From positions 1 through 42,628 of IMG/VR virus record IMGVR_UViG_3300042806_000100: 42,628 nucleotides of DNA; one strand, 5' to 3'. The stretch comes from a virus. This document shows, piece by piece, positions 9,083-18,793 of this stretch (its first letter is position 1; each line of letters starts with the position of its first letter). The notes beneath the pieces are model-generated. The model was not told the DNA's origin. It ran no database searches and worked only from the letters and a program-made list of their open reading frames with translations. Position numbers and translations under genes: made by a program.

Positions 9083-12000
9083 TTATCTATTTATAAGTTG
9101 TTGTACTAAATCTTTTAGTTTATCTATCTCACTCTTCTGAGATTCTATCTGAGTTTGTTGCTCCTTGATTGCTTCTATAAATAAACCAGCCATGTTACCA
9201 TAAGATACACTTAACATTCCGTCTATTTGTTCTTGTACCACTTGAGGTAAAACTTGTTGAATTTCTTGAGCAATAACACCTACCTTTTGAGATTTGTCAT
9301 CTTTATCTGTACGGTTGTAATATACACCTCTTAGTAATAACATCTTTTCTAAGGCATTATCTATAGTAAAAATATTTTCTTTAATACGAGCATCTGAGTA
9401 TGCTGTTACATCTCCAGATGCTGTAAATGATCCAACAGTACTAACATTACCAGCTTTAGTCAATCTCAAAATGTTGTTAACTTGAGCCCCCCCATTATTT
9501 GCAATAAATACTAAATCATCTGAAGAATCTAAAGCAGTGTAGCCAATTGCCCAGTTACCATCATAACCAGATCTTTCTCTTCTCCATCTTAGTCCACCCC
9601 ATGTACTAGTTGAAGGCATTACAAAAGATAATCCTTCAGCCCAAGAAGCAGATGATGGGTTAATATAAACATTATTGCCAAACGTAACAGGACCTCCTCC
9701 ACTATAAATAGTAGGAGTAATAATTGCAGTTGCTGCATATAAGTTATTTTGAACATAAGCGTTTCCAGCTCCATTTACTCTAAATCTAACAACATCACTA
9801 TTTTTATCAAGTACTCTAAATCCTCTGTTATCGTCTCCAGTACCATAAAATTTAACTTGCATCCAATAATTAGAAACATCAGCATGAGATGACCCAAATG
9901 CCCAGTTTACATCACCTGCCCCTGCAACAATCATGTTAGGAGTATCATAACTAGTATATGTAATCATACTACTACCTATTCCTAAATTACCACTTAAGCT
10001 TCCTCCACTTAATGGAAGAGCATAAGACGAATAGTTTCCAGTATGTAATACTAAATTATTAGAACCATTTAAATCTATACCTGCGTAAAAGTTACCATCT
10101 GTATAAACATCCACATATCCAGCTGTTGAACTGAAACCAAACCTACTATTACCTCCTGTGAATTGATATCCAGGATAACCTCCAGCACCAGCCCATACAG
10201 CATCTGTAATTAATTTAGTTGATGAGTTACCTATATAAACACTTGTTGAATATCCACTAATATTTGTTTGATCTCCTGTATTTGTGCCACTTAAGTTAGC
10301 TGCAGATACGTTACCTGTAATTGTTACTGCACCCCCATTAGCTGCTGTTAAAACAGGAGTAAAGGTAGTACCATCATAAGAACCAAGTCTTACTCCTAAT
10401 CCTGAATTGTGACCATAAACATTTGTATAAGCTCCTGATACTCCCATTCCATATCTACCACCAGATCCCATTTGTATAAGACCTAACACTTCAGCACTAT
10501 TACCTACAGCTAAGTTTCCATATATTGTAGCATTACCATTAGCTACGTTTAATGTTAATATATCTTGAGAAATTTGTTCACTATAATGGATATGATTATT
10601 AGAAGAAAGGTTTTCTCTCATTCCAATAAACCATTTATAGGTACCAGCAGTAGCATAATAAAGACCATTATAATTAGTAACAGCGTCTCTATTTATTATT
10701 ATTGCTCCTCCTGCATTTCTATTAATAGTAATTGCATTTGTAGTACTTGCTCCTCTACCTGTTATAGTAGCTAATGTTTCACCTCCAGCAGTTCCACTAA
10801 CATTACCGGTAACATTACCTATAAAGTTACCACTAACCATTGTAAGACCAGAAGCATTCATGGTCATTATTTGAGTCCAGGCACCCCCTCCAGTACCGCC
10901 ACTATTTCTCCAAAATGTAAATTCACCAGAGGTAGCATCTATAGCAGTAAATGGTATAGTATTTCCATTTGCATCAGGACCTCCCCACCAAACAGATGCT
11001 CCAGAACTACCTCTAAACATTACTGTTCTATTAGTAGTTCCTTGCCCAAATACATTACCAAATTCAACACTACTTGCACCACCTGAGAAATATACAGTGT
11101 TGCTTGTAGCTCCTGCTGTTCTTAGATAACCAACTGCTTGTATAATACCATCATTCCTTATTCGTAAAGCTTCAGTAAATACTGTACCTGTGCTTTTACC
11201 AAATGTAATTCCCCCAGTAGAGACTCCAGCTGCTCCTGAGTGAATTCTAAGTTCACTATCTTGTACTTGAACACCATATCTATCTCCACTTCCACCAGTT
11301 GCATAATAAAAATCTATTTTATTACCTGTTACATTTGTAAATGATATTATACCACTCATCGTACCACCAGCTAATGGAAGTTTTGTAGAATCAGCTGTTA
11401 TGTATCCAGCAGGATTTGTAGAATTATATGGGGTAAAGCCTAAAGCTGTAGTTACGTTACCAGATGTAATACCTGTAATATACCCACTTGGGTTAGTAGA
11501 GTTATATGGAGTGAATCCAAGAGAAGCTTGTTTACCATCAAGAGCTGTCTGTAAACCAGTTACATCAGAAATGATATGACTATGTGATGAAGCAGCAAAA
11601 TCTCCTGTATTAGAAGTAGCAGCTGTACCAAGTCCTAAGTTTGTTCTACCGTATCCTTGTAATATAGCAGATAACCCTTGAGTGTTTATATCCACTCTTA
11701 ATCTATTACCAAGAGCTGTAGAAACTGTTGTAGAGAAAGCAGCATCATTTCCTAATGCAGCAGCAAGTTCGTTTAATGTATCCAAAGCTGCTGGTGAACT
11801 AGCCACTAAGTTTGCTATCTGAGTTCCTACATATGACTGTGTAGCATAAGAGTTAGTAGTTAAGTAAGTTCCTACACGTGTATCTGTATAATAAAGATTA
11901 GTGCCTTCAGAAAGATTAGTAGTAGACTTAGTAGCAAGTCTTGTATCAAAATCAGCATTTGCTCTAGTAGTAGTATAGTAAAGGTTTGTACCTTCTACAA

Positions 12001-12826
12001 TATTTGTAGTTGATGCAGCAATCTTAGTCCATAAACCTGTAGACGCTACATACTTAATCATATCTCCATCAGATGCATTCTTTACAGAAAGATCATGAAG
12101 TTCATCTAGCTCAAAACCGTTCTGCACTTTTACAAAAATCTCACCATTATTCTGTTGAACTCTTGTAACTACACCAATAAATACTAAATGTGCAGGAGCT
12201 ACGGGCTTATTTAGTAAACCAAAAATAAGTGCACCATTAGTTCCTAACCATACTGGATCACCTGCATTAGCTGAAGCTGTATTTAAACCTGCAAGTAAAC
12301 CTTCTGTAACTACATTTGCAATACCATTATTAGAAACCGTAGATTCTAAAAGACCCATTGTTTTACTAGAAGTTCCTTCACTTGCATTAGAAGCTTTAGA
12401 TACAATCATATTAGTACCATCAGCAGATGATACATAAACAGCTTGTCCTTTAGTAATAGATTCTCCAGCTTTCACTCTATGTTTTACAACTGAAGTCCAA
12501 TCTGCATAATTATCCATCCATGCAGCATCATAATCTGTTCCACTATTTTTAGTTAATATCTGACCAGTAGTTCCTCCTACAGGTAATGCAGACCAAGATC
12601 TATTAGCTGTAAGGTCATAAGTAACACCATTAATAGTAAGAGTTCTAGATGTAGGTACACCACTAAGATCAGATAAAGTTGGTATACTCTGTGTACTTAA
12701 TAAACCAGTAGAACTAGATACAATCATACGTGTACCTGTCCCTATAAGAGAAGGTAGTATAACGTTATTACTAGCATCATATTGTACTATGTTCTGTAAA
12801 TATCCGGTGTTTCTTGTATTACCCAT
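9083..12826 (-). CDS. Giant tail fibre with internal barrel domain and C-terminal S74 chaperone domain
   Basis: A 1247-aa fibre, paralogous to its downstream neighbour. The N-terminal [19 protein letters not shown] module (about 60-78) is followed at about 112-255 by a domain beginning VKHRVKAGESITKGQAVYV, a trimeric beta-barrel module seen in many phage tail and fibre proteins. Next come GTNLYYTTTRANADFDTRL and GTNLYYTDTRVGTYL modules, GLQTALDGKQ and a long shaft. The last 104 residues are an S74 domain with SDARIK (Ser1144, Lys1149), KVGVIAQEIQQVLPQVV and a C-terminal coiled coil. The stop codon overlaps the start of nothing further, but its start overlaps the end of the 121-aa gene by one base, implying coupling. 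Confidence 0.88.
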   Translation of the reverse strand: MGNTRNTGYLQNIVQYDASNNVILPSLIGTGTRMIVSSSTGLLSTQSIPTLSDLSGVPTSRTLTINGVTYDLTANRSWSALPVGGTTGQILTKNSGTDYDAAWMDNYADWTSVVKHRVKAGESITKGQAVYVSSADGTNMIVSKASNASEGTSSKTMGLLESTVSNNGIANVVTEGLLAGLNTASANAGDPVWLGTNGALIFGLLNKPVAPAHLVFIGVVTRVQQNNGEIFVKVQNGFELDELHDLSVKNASDGDMIKYVASTGLWTKIAASTTNIVEGTNLYYTTTRANADFDTRLATKSTTNLSEGTNLYYTDTRVGTYLTTNSYATQSYVGTQIANLVASSPAALDTLNELAAALGNDAAFSTTVSTALGNRLRVDINTQGLSAILQGYGRTNLGLGTAATSNTGDFAASSHSHIISDVTGLQTALDGKQASLGFTPYNSTNPSGYITGITSGNVTTALGFTPYNSTNPAGYITADSTKLPLAGGTMSGIISFTNVTGNKIDFYYATGGSGDRYGVQVQDSELRIHSGAAGVSTGGITFGKSTGTVFTEALRIRNDGIIQAVGYLRTAGATSNTVYFSGGASSVEFGNVFGQGTTNRTVMFRGSSGASVWWGGPDANGNTIPFTAIDATSGEFTFWRNSGGTGGGAWTQIMTMNASGLTMVSGNFIGNVTGNVSGTAGGETLATITGRGASTTNAITINRNAGGAIIINRDAVTNYNGLYYATAGTYKWFIGMRENLSSNNHIHYSEQISQDILTLNVANGNATIYGNLAVGNSAEVLGLIQMGSGGRYGMGVSGAYTNVYGHNSGLGVRLGSYDGTTFTPVLTAANGGAVTITGNVSAANLSGTNTGDQTNISGYSTSVYIGNSSTKLITDAVWAGAGGYPGYQFTGGNSRFGFSSTAGYVDVYTDGNFYAGIDLNGSNNLVLHTGNYSSYALPLSGGSLSGNLGIGSSMITYTSYDTPNMIVAGAGDVNWAFGSSHADVSNYWMQVKFYGTGDDNRGFRVLDKNSDVVRFRVNGAGNAYVQNNLYAATAIITPTIYSGGGPVTFGNNVYINPSSASWAEGLSFVMPSTSTWGGLRWRRERSGYDGNWAIGYTALDSSDDLVFIANNGGAQVNNILRLTKAGNVSTVGSFTASGDVTAYSDARIKENIFTIDNALEKMLLLRGVYYNRTDKDDKSQKVGVIAQEIQQVLPQVVQEQIDGMLSVSYGNMAGLFIEAIKEQQTQIESQKSEIDKLKDLVQQLINR

Positions 12827-13191
12827 TAGTTAATTATTATATTTTCTAGTGACCCATCCCATGGATCAGGATTTTCTTGATTAGACCAAGCTCTAACAGC
12901 ATCTATAAAACTACTCATTTTTAAAATTTCTACTTCATTACCTTCTCTCAATATATTAGACTGCTTCCATACTGGATAGTATTTATAAATATGCTCTTGT
13001 GCAAACTGATTAATCTCAGACTTTTCCCACTCTATGTAAAGCTCCTCATCTGTTTTTGTATAAACTAAAACAGGTGGATCTTGTGTAAAATCATAAACCT
13101 CCTTATATTTTAATAAATCATCTTTAGCTGTTATCCCTTTATCTTCTTTTGTACCATTCCATATACAAAGTCCGTATTCTATAATTTTCAT
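12826..13191 (-). CDS. Small tail-associated protein, possible fibre-assembly factor
   Basis: A 121-aa charged protein, unlike the low-charge fibre proteins around it. The C-terminal third reads YPVWKQSNILREGNEVEILKMSSFIDAVRAWSNQ. This resembles, loosely and from memory, the tail of several small phage tail/fibre-assembly proteins in which a 'YPxWKQxN' region is followed by a helix ending in IRxxSN. It sits between fibre genes, sharing one base with the giant fibre downstream. A chaperone or adaptor role in fibre assembly is therefore plausible but unproven. No catalytic motif or membrane segment is visible. Confidence 0.55.
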   Translation of the reverse strand: MKIIEYGLCIWNGTKEDKGITAKDDLLKYKEVYDFTQDPPVLVYTKTDEELYIEWEKSEINQFAQEHIYKYYPVWKQSNILREGNEVEILKMSSFIDAVRAWSNQENPDPWDGSLENIIIN

Positions 13192-13208
13192 ATTACTAAT
13201 TTTTAAAA

Positions 13209-13910
13209 TTAACTATTTCCTGTTGAACCTAGTCTACCGTGAAGGATATAAACAAAATCTATTATTCTTAATCTACTACGTTCATCTGTATTTCCACCTA
13301 AATTTATTATTCTAATCATATCCGAACTTCCAAATAATCCATTAGAGTAGTTTGCTAAGCAATACCAGCCCCCATACGCTCCTCCTGCATAATATTGACC
13401 ACTAACTTTAAAATTTGCAAATGTGTTAAGACTATTACCACCACCTAATGTTCTAGGTTCCGAGTAATTAGGTGAAGGTGAGTTAGTTGTTTGAAATGAA
13501 TGATATGCACCAGCTTGATTACTTAACATTGCAAGGTGGGTATATGAATAATCTTCACCAGGATGTGGGCTATCCCCAACACCTAATTGTGCCCATAAAG
13601 ATACTTTACTAATATCTCCAATTGCGGTACCCGCATTAGTTCTTCTACCATTGTTGGTGTCATGTGTTTTATTATACCAAGTAGAATGATGTGGGAACAT
13701 TGGTAATGTTAAATCAATATATGCATTACCACCAGCAGCGGCTCCTGGTGCATAATCTCCAGCAGAATCAAATAGTTTAGTATGTGCTGTTGAATTATTA
13801 TATCTTGGATTGAGTGTAATCATTCCAATATTAGGTGATGCACGTTGAACTATAGGTATTGGTATTTGCATAAAACCAATTGGTAATCCTGAGCTTGATA
13901 GTATTGCCAT
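13209..13910 (-). CDS. Unknown fibre-cluster protein
   Basis: A 233-aa protein of unknown family. It is rich in Gly, Asn, Ser and Tyr with few charges, as expected for a beta-structured virion surface protein. It begins MAILSSSGLPIGFMQIPIPIV, a hydrophobic start that looks like a strand-forming attachment segment rather than a signal peptide. The C-terminus (SRLRIIDFVYILHGRLGSTGNS) is conserved-looking and compact. It lies 2 nt after the 1037-aa fibre, so it may be a tip or partner of that fibre, which lacks an S74 domain of its own. Confidence 0.55.
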   Translation of the reverse strand: MAILSSSGLPIGFMQIPIPIVQRASPNIGMITLNPRYNNSTAHTKLFDSAGDYAPGAAAGGNAYIDLTLPMFPHHSTWYNKTHDTNNGRRTNAGTAIGDISKVSLWAQLGVGDSPHPGEDYSYTHLAMLSNQAGAYHSFQTTNSPSPNYSEPRTLGGGNSLNTFANFKVSGQYYAGGAYGGWYCLANYSNGLFGSSDMIRIINLGGNTDERSRLRIIDFVYILHGRLGSTGNS

Positions 13911-13912
13911 AA

Positions 13913-16900
13913 CTATATTTTTTCTAATTTTATTTTAAACTTCTCACCACTTCTATTATTCAACATAAATATATCATTCTCTCCTTCTTGTAATGTCCAA
14001 TCTCCCCATGTTCCATCAACTATATTTTGCTTACCTTCATTAGAAAGATGTAAATCAGTTGTGTATACATGATTCCATCTAAATGAAGGTGAACCTAAAG
14101 TATACACAGCATCTGATACAGGTAAAACATTACCACTAAATACACTATTACCGTTTGTATTAATATTTAAATATTCATAAAAAGTTCCAGAAGTATTTTT
14201 ACCTAATCTTAAATTTGTATTATTTGCTGATATTATACCATTATTTGAACTATCAGCACCTAATGATAAAGCTGCAGCAGAAATTCCATTTCTACTAATT
14301 GCTAAACCAAAACCATTAGTCCCACTAAAAGAGTGTTGTATAAAAACAGTACCAGCGTTTTCATCTGTTGTACTAGTACCATTTACTTGTAACTTAGTAT
14401 TAGAATAACCAAAAGATGTAGTATTAATACCAAGAGAACCATCACCAGTTATTCTTACTTTTTCAGTTGCATCTGCTGTAGATGTAGCAGCAGTATATAA
14501 AGCTAAATCAGTTCTATTAGAATATCCTGTACCTGCTACAGCAGCAATACCTGCCCACTTATATGGTTCACCATCACTACTTATTTTAAATTTTAATCCT
14601 GCTCCATATCCTGTAGTAGCAGCGTTACCCTCATTTCTAATAATCTGTCCCCATAAAACAACATTTGATGTAGTATTTGCTCCTGCATAAATATCTAGTT
14701 TTGCTGATGGACTACTATGACCTATTGCAACATTACCACCAACAGGATTAATATACACAGGTATAGATAAAGCAGAGTTAACGTAAACTGCACCACTTGT
14801 TGTTACTAAGTGTAAATTACCATTACCAATTACTGCATCAGAATATGCTGCATAAGTTCCACTTGCTGAACCACCAACATTTACATTATAAAATTTACTC
14901 CATAAACTTGTTGTTATACTTGAATTAAACGTAGCACTAGTTCCACTCAATGGCCCAGTAAGTGTACCACCAGCAAGAGGTAAGTAACTACTTAAGTTAC
15001 TAGTAAGAGCTAATGTACCATCTGAATCAGGAAGAGTATATCGTCTACGGGTGTTGTTAGTTAACCCGTCAAATTTTAATGTAAAGTTTTTATAAGTAGA
15101 TGCTCCTGTATAACCAAAGAAATCAAACTCAGTAAAAGAAGAAGCTATACTAGAATAACCATTACCTTTAGCTAAGTATGCAGCATCTTGCCTTATACTT
15201 ATAACACCACCTAATCCAGCTGATCCTTCTGCTATTACATATTTAGCACCTAATTCATAATTACCTAAAGAAACATTACCGGATGCACCAGTATAAGGAA
15301 CATATGTACTACTACCTGTATCAGTAGTTAAGTAAGTAGAGTTGTCATAAGACACTGTAGTTCCCGTTACCTTTACAAAGCCTGTACCGTTTAGTTGTGG
15401 CTGTTTAGTTCCAATACTAGTTGCCACCGTAGTAGCAAAGTTAGGATCGTCTCCAAGAGCAGCCGCTAACTCATTCAATGTATCTAATGTACCAGGAGCA
15501 GCATCTACTAAATTAGAAACTGCTGTATTTACATAAGTTTGAGTAGCGTAAGAGTTGTTTGTAAGATAGGTTCCTACACGTGTGTCCGTGTAATATAAAT
15601 TTGTACCCTCTGAAAGATTAGTAGTAGACTTAGTAGCAAGTCTTGTATCAAAGTCTGCATTTGCTCTAGCAGTAGTATAATATAGATTAGTTCCTTCTGT
15701 TAAGTTTGTTGTTGACTTAGCTGTAAACGCAGTGTCAAATCTTGCTTGAGTATAATATAAGTTTGTCCCTTCATCAATATTAGTTGTTGTAAGAACAACT
15801 GCACCTGTTAAAGTGTTTACATTTGTTACACCTCCTGTTACAGTGATGACACCAGTGCTTGAATTATAAGAACCAGAACCTGTTACACTAATAGCAGCAC
15901 GAGCTCTTGCATCTGTGTAATACAGATTAGTAACCTCAGAAATATTAGCTGTAGTTAATGTCCATGTTCTATTAGCAGTTAAGTCGTAAGTAGTACCATT
16001 AATTGTAAGGGTTCTACTAGCATTTAAACCAGCACCTGCTAAATATGTTACCACTTCTATAATGTCTCCTACTGCTGCAGCTTGTGCTAAAACAATAGCA
16101 GTTCCACTAGTTGCAGTAAACTCAGCTGCAGTTAATTTAGAACCATTATAATAAACATCTATTTGACCTGGAATATAACTTGTAGTAAAACTAGTTTGAC
16201 CTGCAGTTGCAGTTAATGTATCTACATTTCTTGCATAAATGTTCCCACCAAAATTATAAATACTATATAAAAATACAGTTACAATATCATCTGTTGCAGC
16301 AGCCTCATCTAAAACTATAGTAGTTCCATTAGTAGCTGTATATAAACTTTCACTTAAATATACACCATTAATTAGCACTTCAACATATCCTACAACATAT
16401 CCACCACTAATTGTAAAGGTGGATTGACCAGATGTAGCTGTAAATTCTTGTATAGTTCTAAAATTAAAACTACCACCACTTCCTCCGCTTACTGTAAGAA
16501 CTCCTGTAGCAGGATCAATTGATAAACCTGTACCCACTTTAATACCTCCTAAAATACTAGATGTAGCAATAGGTAAAGAATATGTAGTAGGAGCTGCACC
16601 ATTTACCCATTGGGTTCCATTGTACTGAAGTACTTGGTTAGCAGATGGAGATGTAAGAGTTACATCAGAAAGTCCAGCAAGAGTTGTAACAATACTTACT
16701 GCATTAGTAGAGATAGAAGTAATTCTACCTTTTGCATCCACAGTAATAGTAGGAATATTAGACGCATTACCATACACACCAGCAGTGACGCCAGAATTGG
16801 CTAAAGTTAGTATAATAGAAGCAGTACCTGACCCGGTGGCATCACCTGATACAGTTATTGTTTGGTTAGCAGTAAGATATGACTGGTTCTTTATGAACGC

Positions 16901-17026
16901 AGTCGTAGCTAACTTTGTAGAATTATCATTGGTTGCAGGGGTCTGACCGGTAGCAGTATTGTTAAATGTAACTACACCATCTACTGTCAGACCGGCCTTA
17001 GCCAGTATGTCAGATAGAAACTTCAT
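13913..17026 (-). CDS. Giant tail fibre without S74 domain
   Basis: A 1037-aa fibre sharing several modules with the other giant fibres: VSGDATGSGTASIILTLAN (about 58-76), [31 protein letters not shown], three or more GTNLYYT repeats and LDTLNELAAALGDDPNF. Unlike them it does not end in an S74 chaperone. Its last 45 residues (LHLSNEGKQNIVDGTWGDWT then IFMLNNRSGEKFKIKLEKI) are a different C-terminal module that I recall at the end of many aquatic phage tail proteins. It therefore probably folds or is capped by another route. The start ATG at 17026 lies 12 nt downstream of the 403-aa gene's stop. Confidence 0.8.
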   Translation of the reverse strand: MKFLSDILAKAGLTVDGVVTFNNTATGQTPATNDNSTKLATTAFIKNQSYLTANQTITVSGDATGSGTASIILTLANSGVTAGVYGNASNIPTITVDAKGRITSISTNAVSIVTTLAGLSDVTLTSPSANQVLQYNGTQWVNGAAPTTYSLPIATSSILGGIKVGTGLSIDPATGVLTVSGGSGGSFNFRTIQEFTATSGQSTFTISGGYVVGYVEVLINGVYLSESLYTATNGTTIVLDEAAATDDIVTVFLYSIYNFGGNIYARNVDTLTATAGQTSFTTSYIPGQIDVYYNGSKLTAAEFTATSGTAIVLAQAAAVGDIIEVVTYLAGAGLNASRTLTINGTTYDLTANRTWTLTTANISEVTNLYYTDARARAAISVTGSGSYNSSTGVITVTGGVTNVNTLTGAVVLTTTNIDEGTNLYYTQARFDTAFTAKSTTNLTEGTNLYYTTARANADFDTRLATKSTTNLSEGTNLYYTDTRVGTYLTNNSYATQTYVNTAVSNLVDAAPGTLDTLNELAAALGDDPNFATTVATSIGTKQPQLNGTGFVKVTGTTVSYDNSTYLTTDTGSSTYVPYTGASGNVSLGNYELGAKYVIAEGSAGLGGVISIRQDAAYLAKGNGYSSIASSFTEFDFFGYTGASTYKNFTLKFDGLTNNTRRRYTLPDSDGTLALTSNLSSYLPLAGGTLTGPLSGTSATFNSSITTSLWSKFYNVNVGGSASGTYAAYSDAVIGNGNLHLVTTSGAVYVNSALSIPVYINPVGGNVAIGHSSPSAKLDIYAGANTTSNVVLWGQIIRNEGNAATTGYGAGLKFKISSDGEPYKWAGIAAVAGTGYSNRTDLALYTAATSTADATEKVRITGDGSLGINTTSFGYSNTKLQVNGTSTTDENAGTVFIQHSFSGTNGFGLAISRNGISAAALSLGADSSNNGIISANNTNLRLGKNTSGTFYEYLNINTNGNSVFSGNVLPVSDAVYTLGSPSFRWNHVYTTDLHLSNEGKQNIVDGTWGDWTLQEGENDIFMLNNRSGEKFKIKLEKI

Positions 17027-17038
17027 TCAGTTTATTTA

Positions 17039-18250
17039 TTATAGTGAGCTAACTACCACTCTATAAGTATCAGCTACAGGTGTACCAGCAAATGTTAATG
17101 TAACAACAGAAGTAGATGTCTTAACAACGTCTACTAACACTTCATTATCAGATGAATCTGACACTTGAACAAATACATCTTTAGTTCCTAAGTTATGTGT
17201 TACTGTTTGAGCTCCAGCTGCTGCAACAACAAGGTTAGTTGCATACTTGTAAGTAGCTAAGTTTGTCTTTAACTTTAATGGAGTAACAATTGTGATATCA
17301 TCAGTACCTGTGTTAGTCTCAGTCTGAGTAGCAATTTCTGCAATACCCGTTCTTGTTTCTGTAGCAGTACGAGCAGATAATGTAGCAGGAGTGATAGCTT
17401 TTACAGAATCAGTTCCTGTTTGTACCTCAGCAGATGTTGCTAAGTAAACAAGACCTAATACAGTTGTAGTAGCTTGATCACGGTTAACCTCTAAAGAAGT
17501 CCAGTTATTTGCATAAGTAGTTGTTGAAGCAGAGTTAACTGTTGCAATCAACATATCACCTATGTTAAAAGAAACACCATTAACAGTACCAGCAACTGAT
17601 ACATACCAATAGTCTCCTTTTTTAGTTCCAACTACTGGAGCTGCACCTACAGGGAAAGTACCAGCAGAAGCATCCCAAGATCCTTCTAAGTTACCTAAAG
17701 CACCAATCTGTGCATCCACATAAGTTTTTACTGCTGTAGATGTAGGAATATTTGTATTAGAAGCTGTAGCTAATGTACCATCAGTAATAACACTCACCTC
17801 AGCTGCGTCAGCAGTACCTCCAGTTACATTACCTACAACAGTCATTGTAGCTAATTGTTGTAACTTAGCAAAGGTCACTGCGTTAGCATTGATCTTTACA
17901 GTGGTCACTGCAGAGTCATTTAATTTAGCAGTGGTTACTCCTAAATCTTTAATACGTAGGGTATCAGAGCTAATTTCAATACTTGCACTGTCAACGTTTA
18001 CATCAAGAGTGATTACATCACCGTTACCTGATGTTGAGGCAGTAAGACCTGCTCCACCAAGTACATCTTGAATGTCTCCTGACATGTCAATCCATGCTGC
18101 ACTATCCCAGAAATAAACTCTGGCGTCAGCTGTGTTATAATAAATTTGTCCTACAACTGGTGAGGACGGGGCCGTAGCCAAGTTTTGTAAGGCTACGTTT
18201 AGTATCTGGTTTTTACTAAAGTCCAGACTGGTAAGAACTTTTTTAGACAT
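17039..18250 (-). CDS. Tail fibre / baseplate-proximal structural protein
   Basis: A 403-aa protein. The N-terminus (LDFSKNQILNVALQNLATAP, then GQIYYNTADARVYFWD) is a common phage-fibre start shared with the 175-aa neighbour (YDFNKNQILNAKLHPVSTT). The middle contains ATASNTNIPTSTAVKTYVDA and a GSWDASAGTFP...KGDYWYVS module typical of tail fibres. The C-terminus, TVTHNLGTKDVFVQVSDSSD, matches in pattern the C-terminal domain of the next two genes upstream. It is the largest of a three-gene run that shares this end domain. It is probably a fibre or fibre-attachment protein. Confidence 0.72.
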   Translation of the reverse strand: MSKKVLTSLDFSKNQILNVALQNLATAPSSPVVGQIYYNTADARVYFWDSAAWIDMSGDIQDVLGGAGLTASTSGNGDVITLDVNVDSASIEISSDTLRIKDLGVTTAKLNDSAVTTVKINANAVTFAKLQQLATMTVVGNVTGGTADAAEVSVITDGTLATASNTNIPTSTAVKTYVDAQIGALGNLEGSWDASAGTFPVGAAPVVGTKKGDYWYVSVAGTVNGVSFNIGDMLIATVNSASTTTYANNWTSLEVNRDQATTTVLGLVYLATSAEVQTGTDSVKAITPATLSARTATETRTGIAEIATQTETNTGTDDITIVTPLKLKTNLATYKYATNLVVAAAGAQTVTHNLGTKDVFVQVSDSSDNEVLVDVVKTSTSVVTLTFAGTPVADTYRVVVSSL

Positions 18251-18265
18251 GAGATTTTATTTTAA

Positions 18266-18793
18266 TTAATTTAAGAAGGCTTTGCCGCTAAACGAAGCTG
18301 AAAAGTTTAAGGTTAAAGAATTGACACCGTTATACACCACCTCTCCTATTATTTCAGAGCTAGCGGTATCAACAATGGTTACAGAAGGATATTTATTTAA
18401 ATTATGATTTATTGTCCAAGATGAAGCTGGTGTAGATTGATCATGGATATAAGCAAAATTAAAATTATCTGATATAAATGTATTATCTCTGTATGTTAGT
18501 TTTACATTTCTATTAGTAGTTGTACTAGTAATATCTATATCAAGAACTGATCTATTATAAGATTCTGCTATTGATGCATATTGAGCATCTGTTAAACCTA
18601 TTGGTTTAAAAGCATTACCATCCCATACATAAAAAATAGTAATATCTTTATCATATACTATTAAACCCTTATCATTACTATTTAATGTTGAAGCTAATGT
18701 TGTACGTTCTGTAGTAGATACAGGGTGCAACTTAGCATTAAGAATCTGGTTCTTATTAAAATCATAGTCAACATATATTTTCTGTAATGCCAT
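18266..18793 (-). CDS. Small tail-fibre protein with shared C-terminal domain
   Basis: A 175-aa protein. Residues 8-26 (DYDFNKNQILNAKLHPVST) resemble the N-terminus of the 403-aa gene. The last 50 residues (WTINHNLNKYPSVTIVD to GKAFLN) match in pattern the C-terminus of the 199-aa gene (WIIEHKMGMKPNV to GKAYLS). It therefore looks like a product of duplication and shuffling among three adjacent genes. It overlaps the upstream 199-aa gene by one base. It probably forms a short fibre or adaptor in the tail; no enzymatic motif is visible. Confidence 0.65.
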   Translation of the reverse strand: MALQKIYVDYDFNKNQILNAKLHPVSTTERTTLASTLNSNDKGLIVYDKDITIFYVWDGNAFKPIGLTDAQYASIAESYNRSVLDIDITSTTTNRNVKLTYRDNTFISDNFNFAYIHDQSTPASSWTINHNLNKYPSVTIVDTASSEIIGEVVYNGVNSLTLNFSASFSGKAFLN

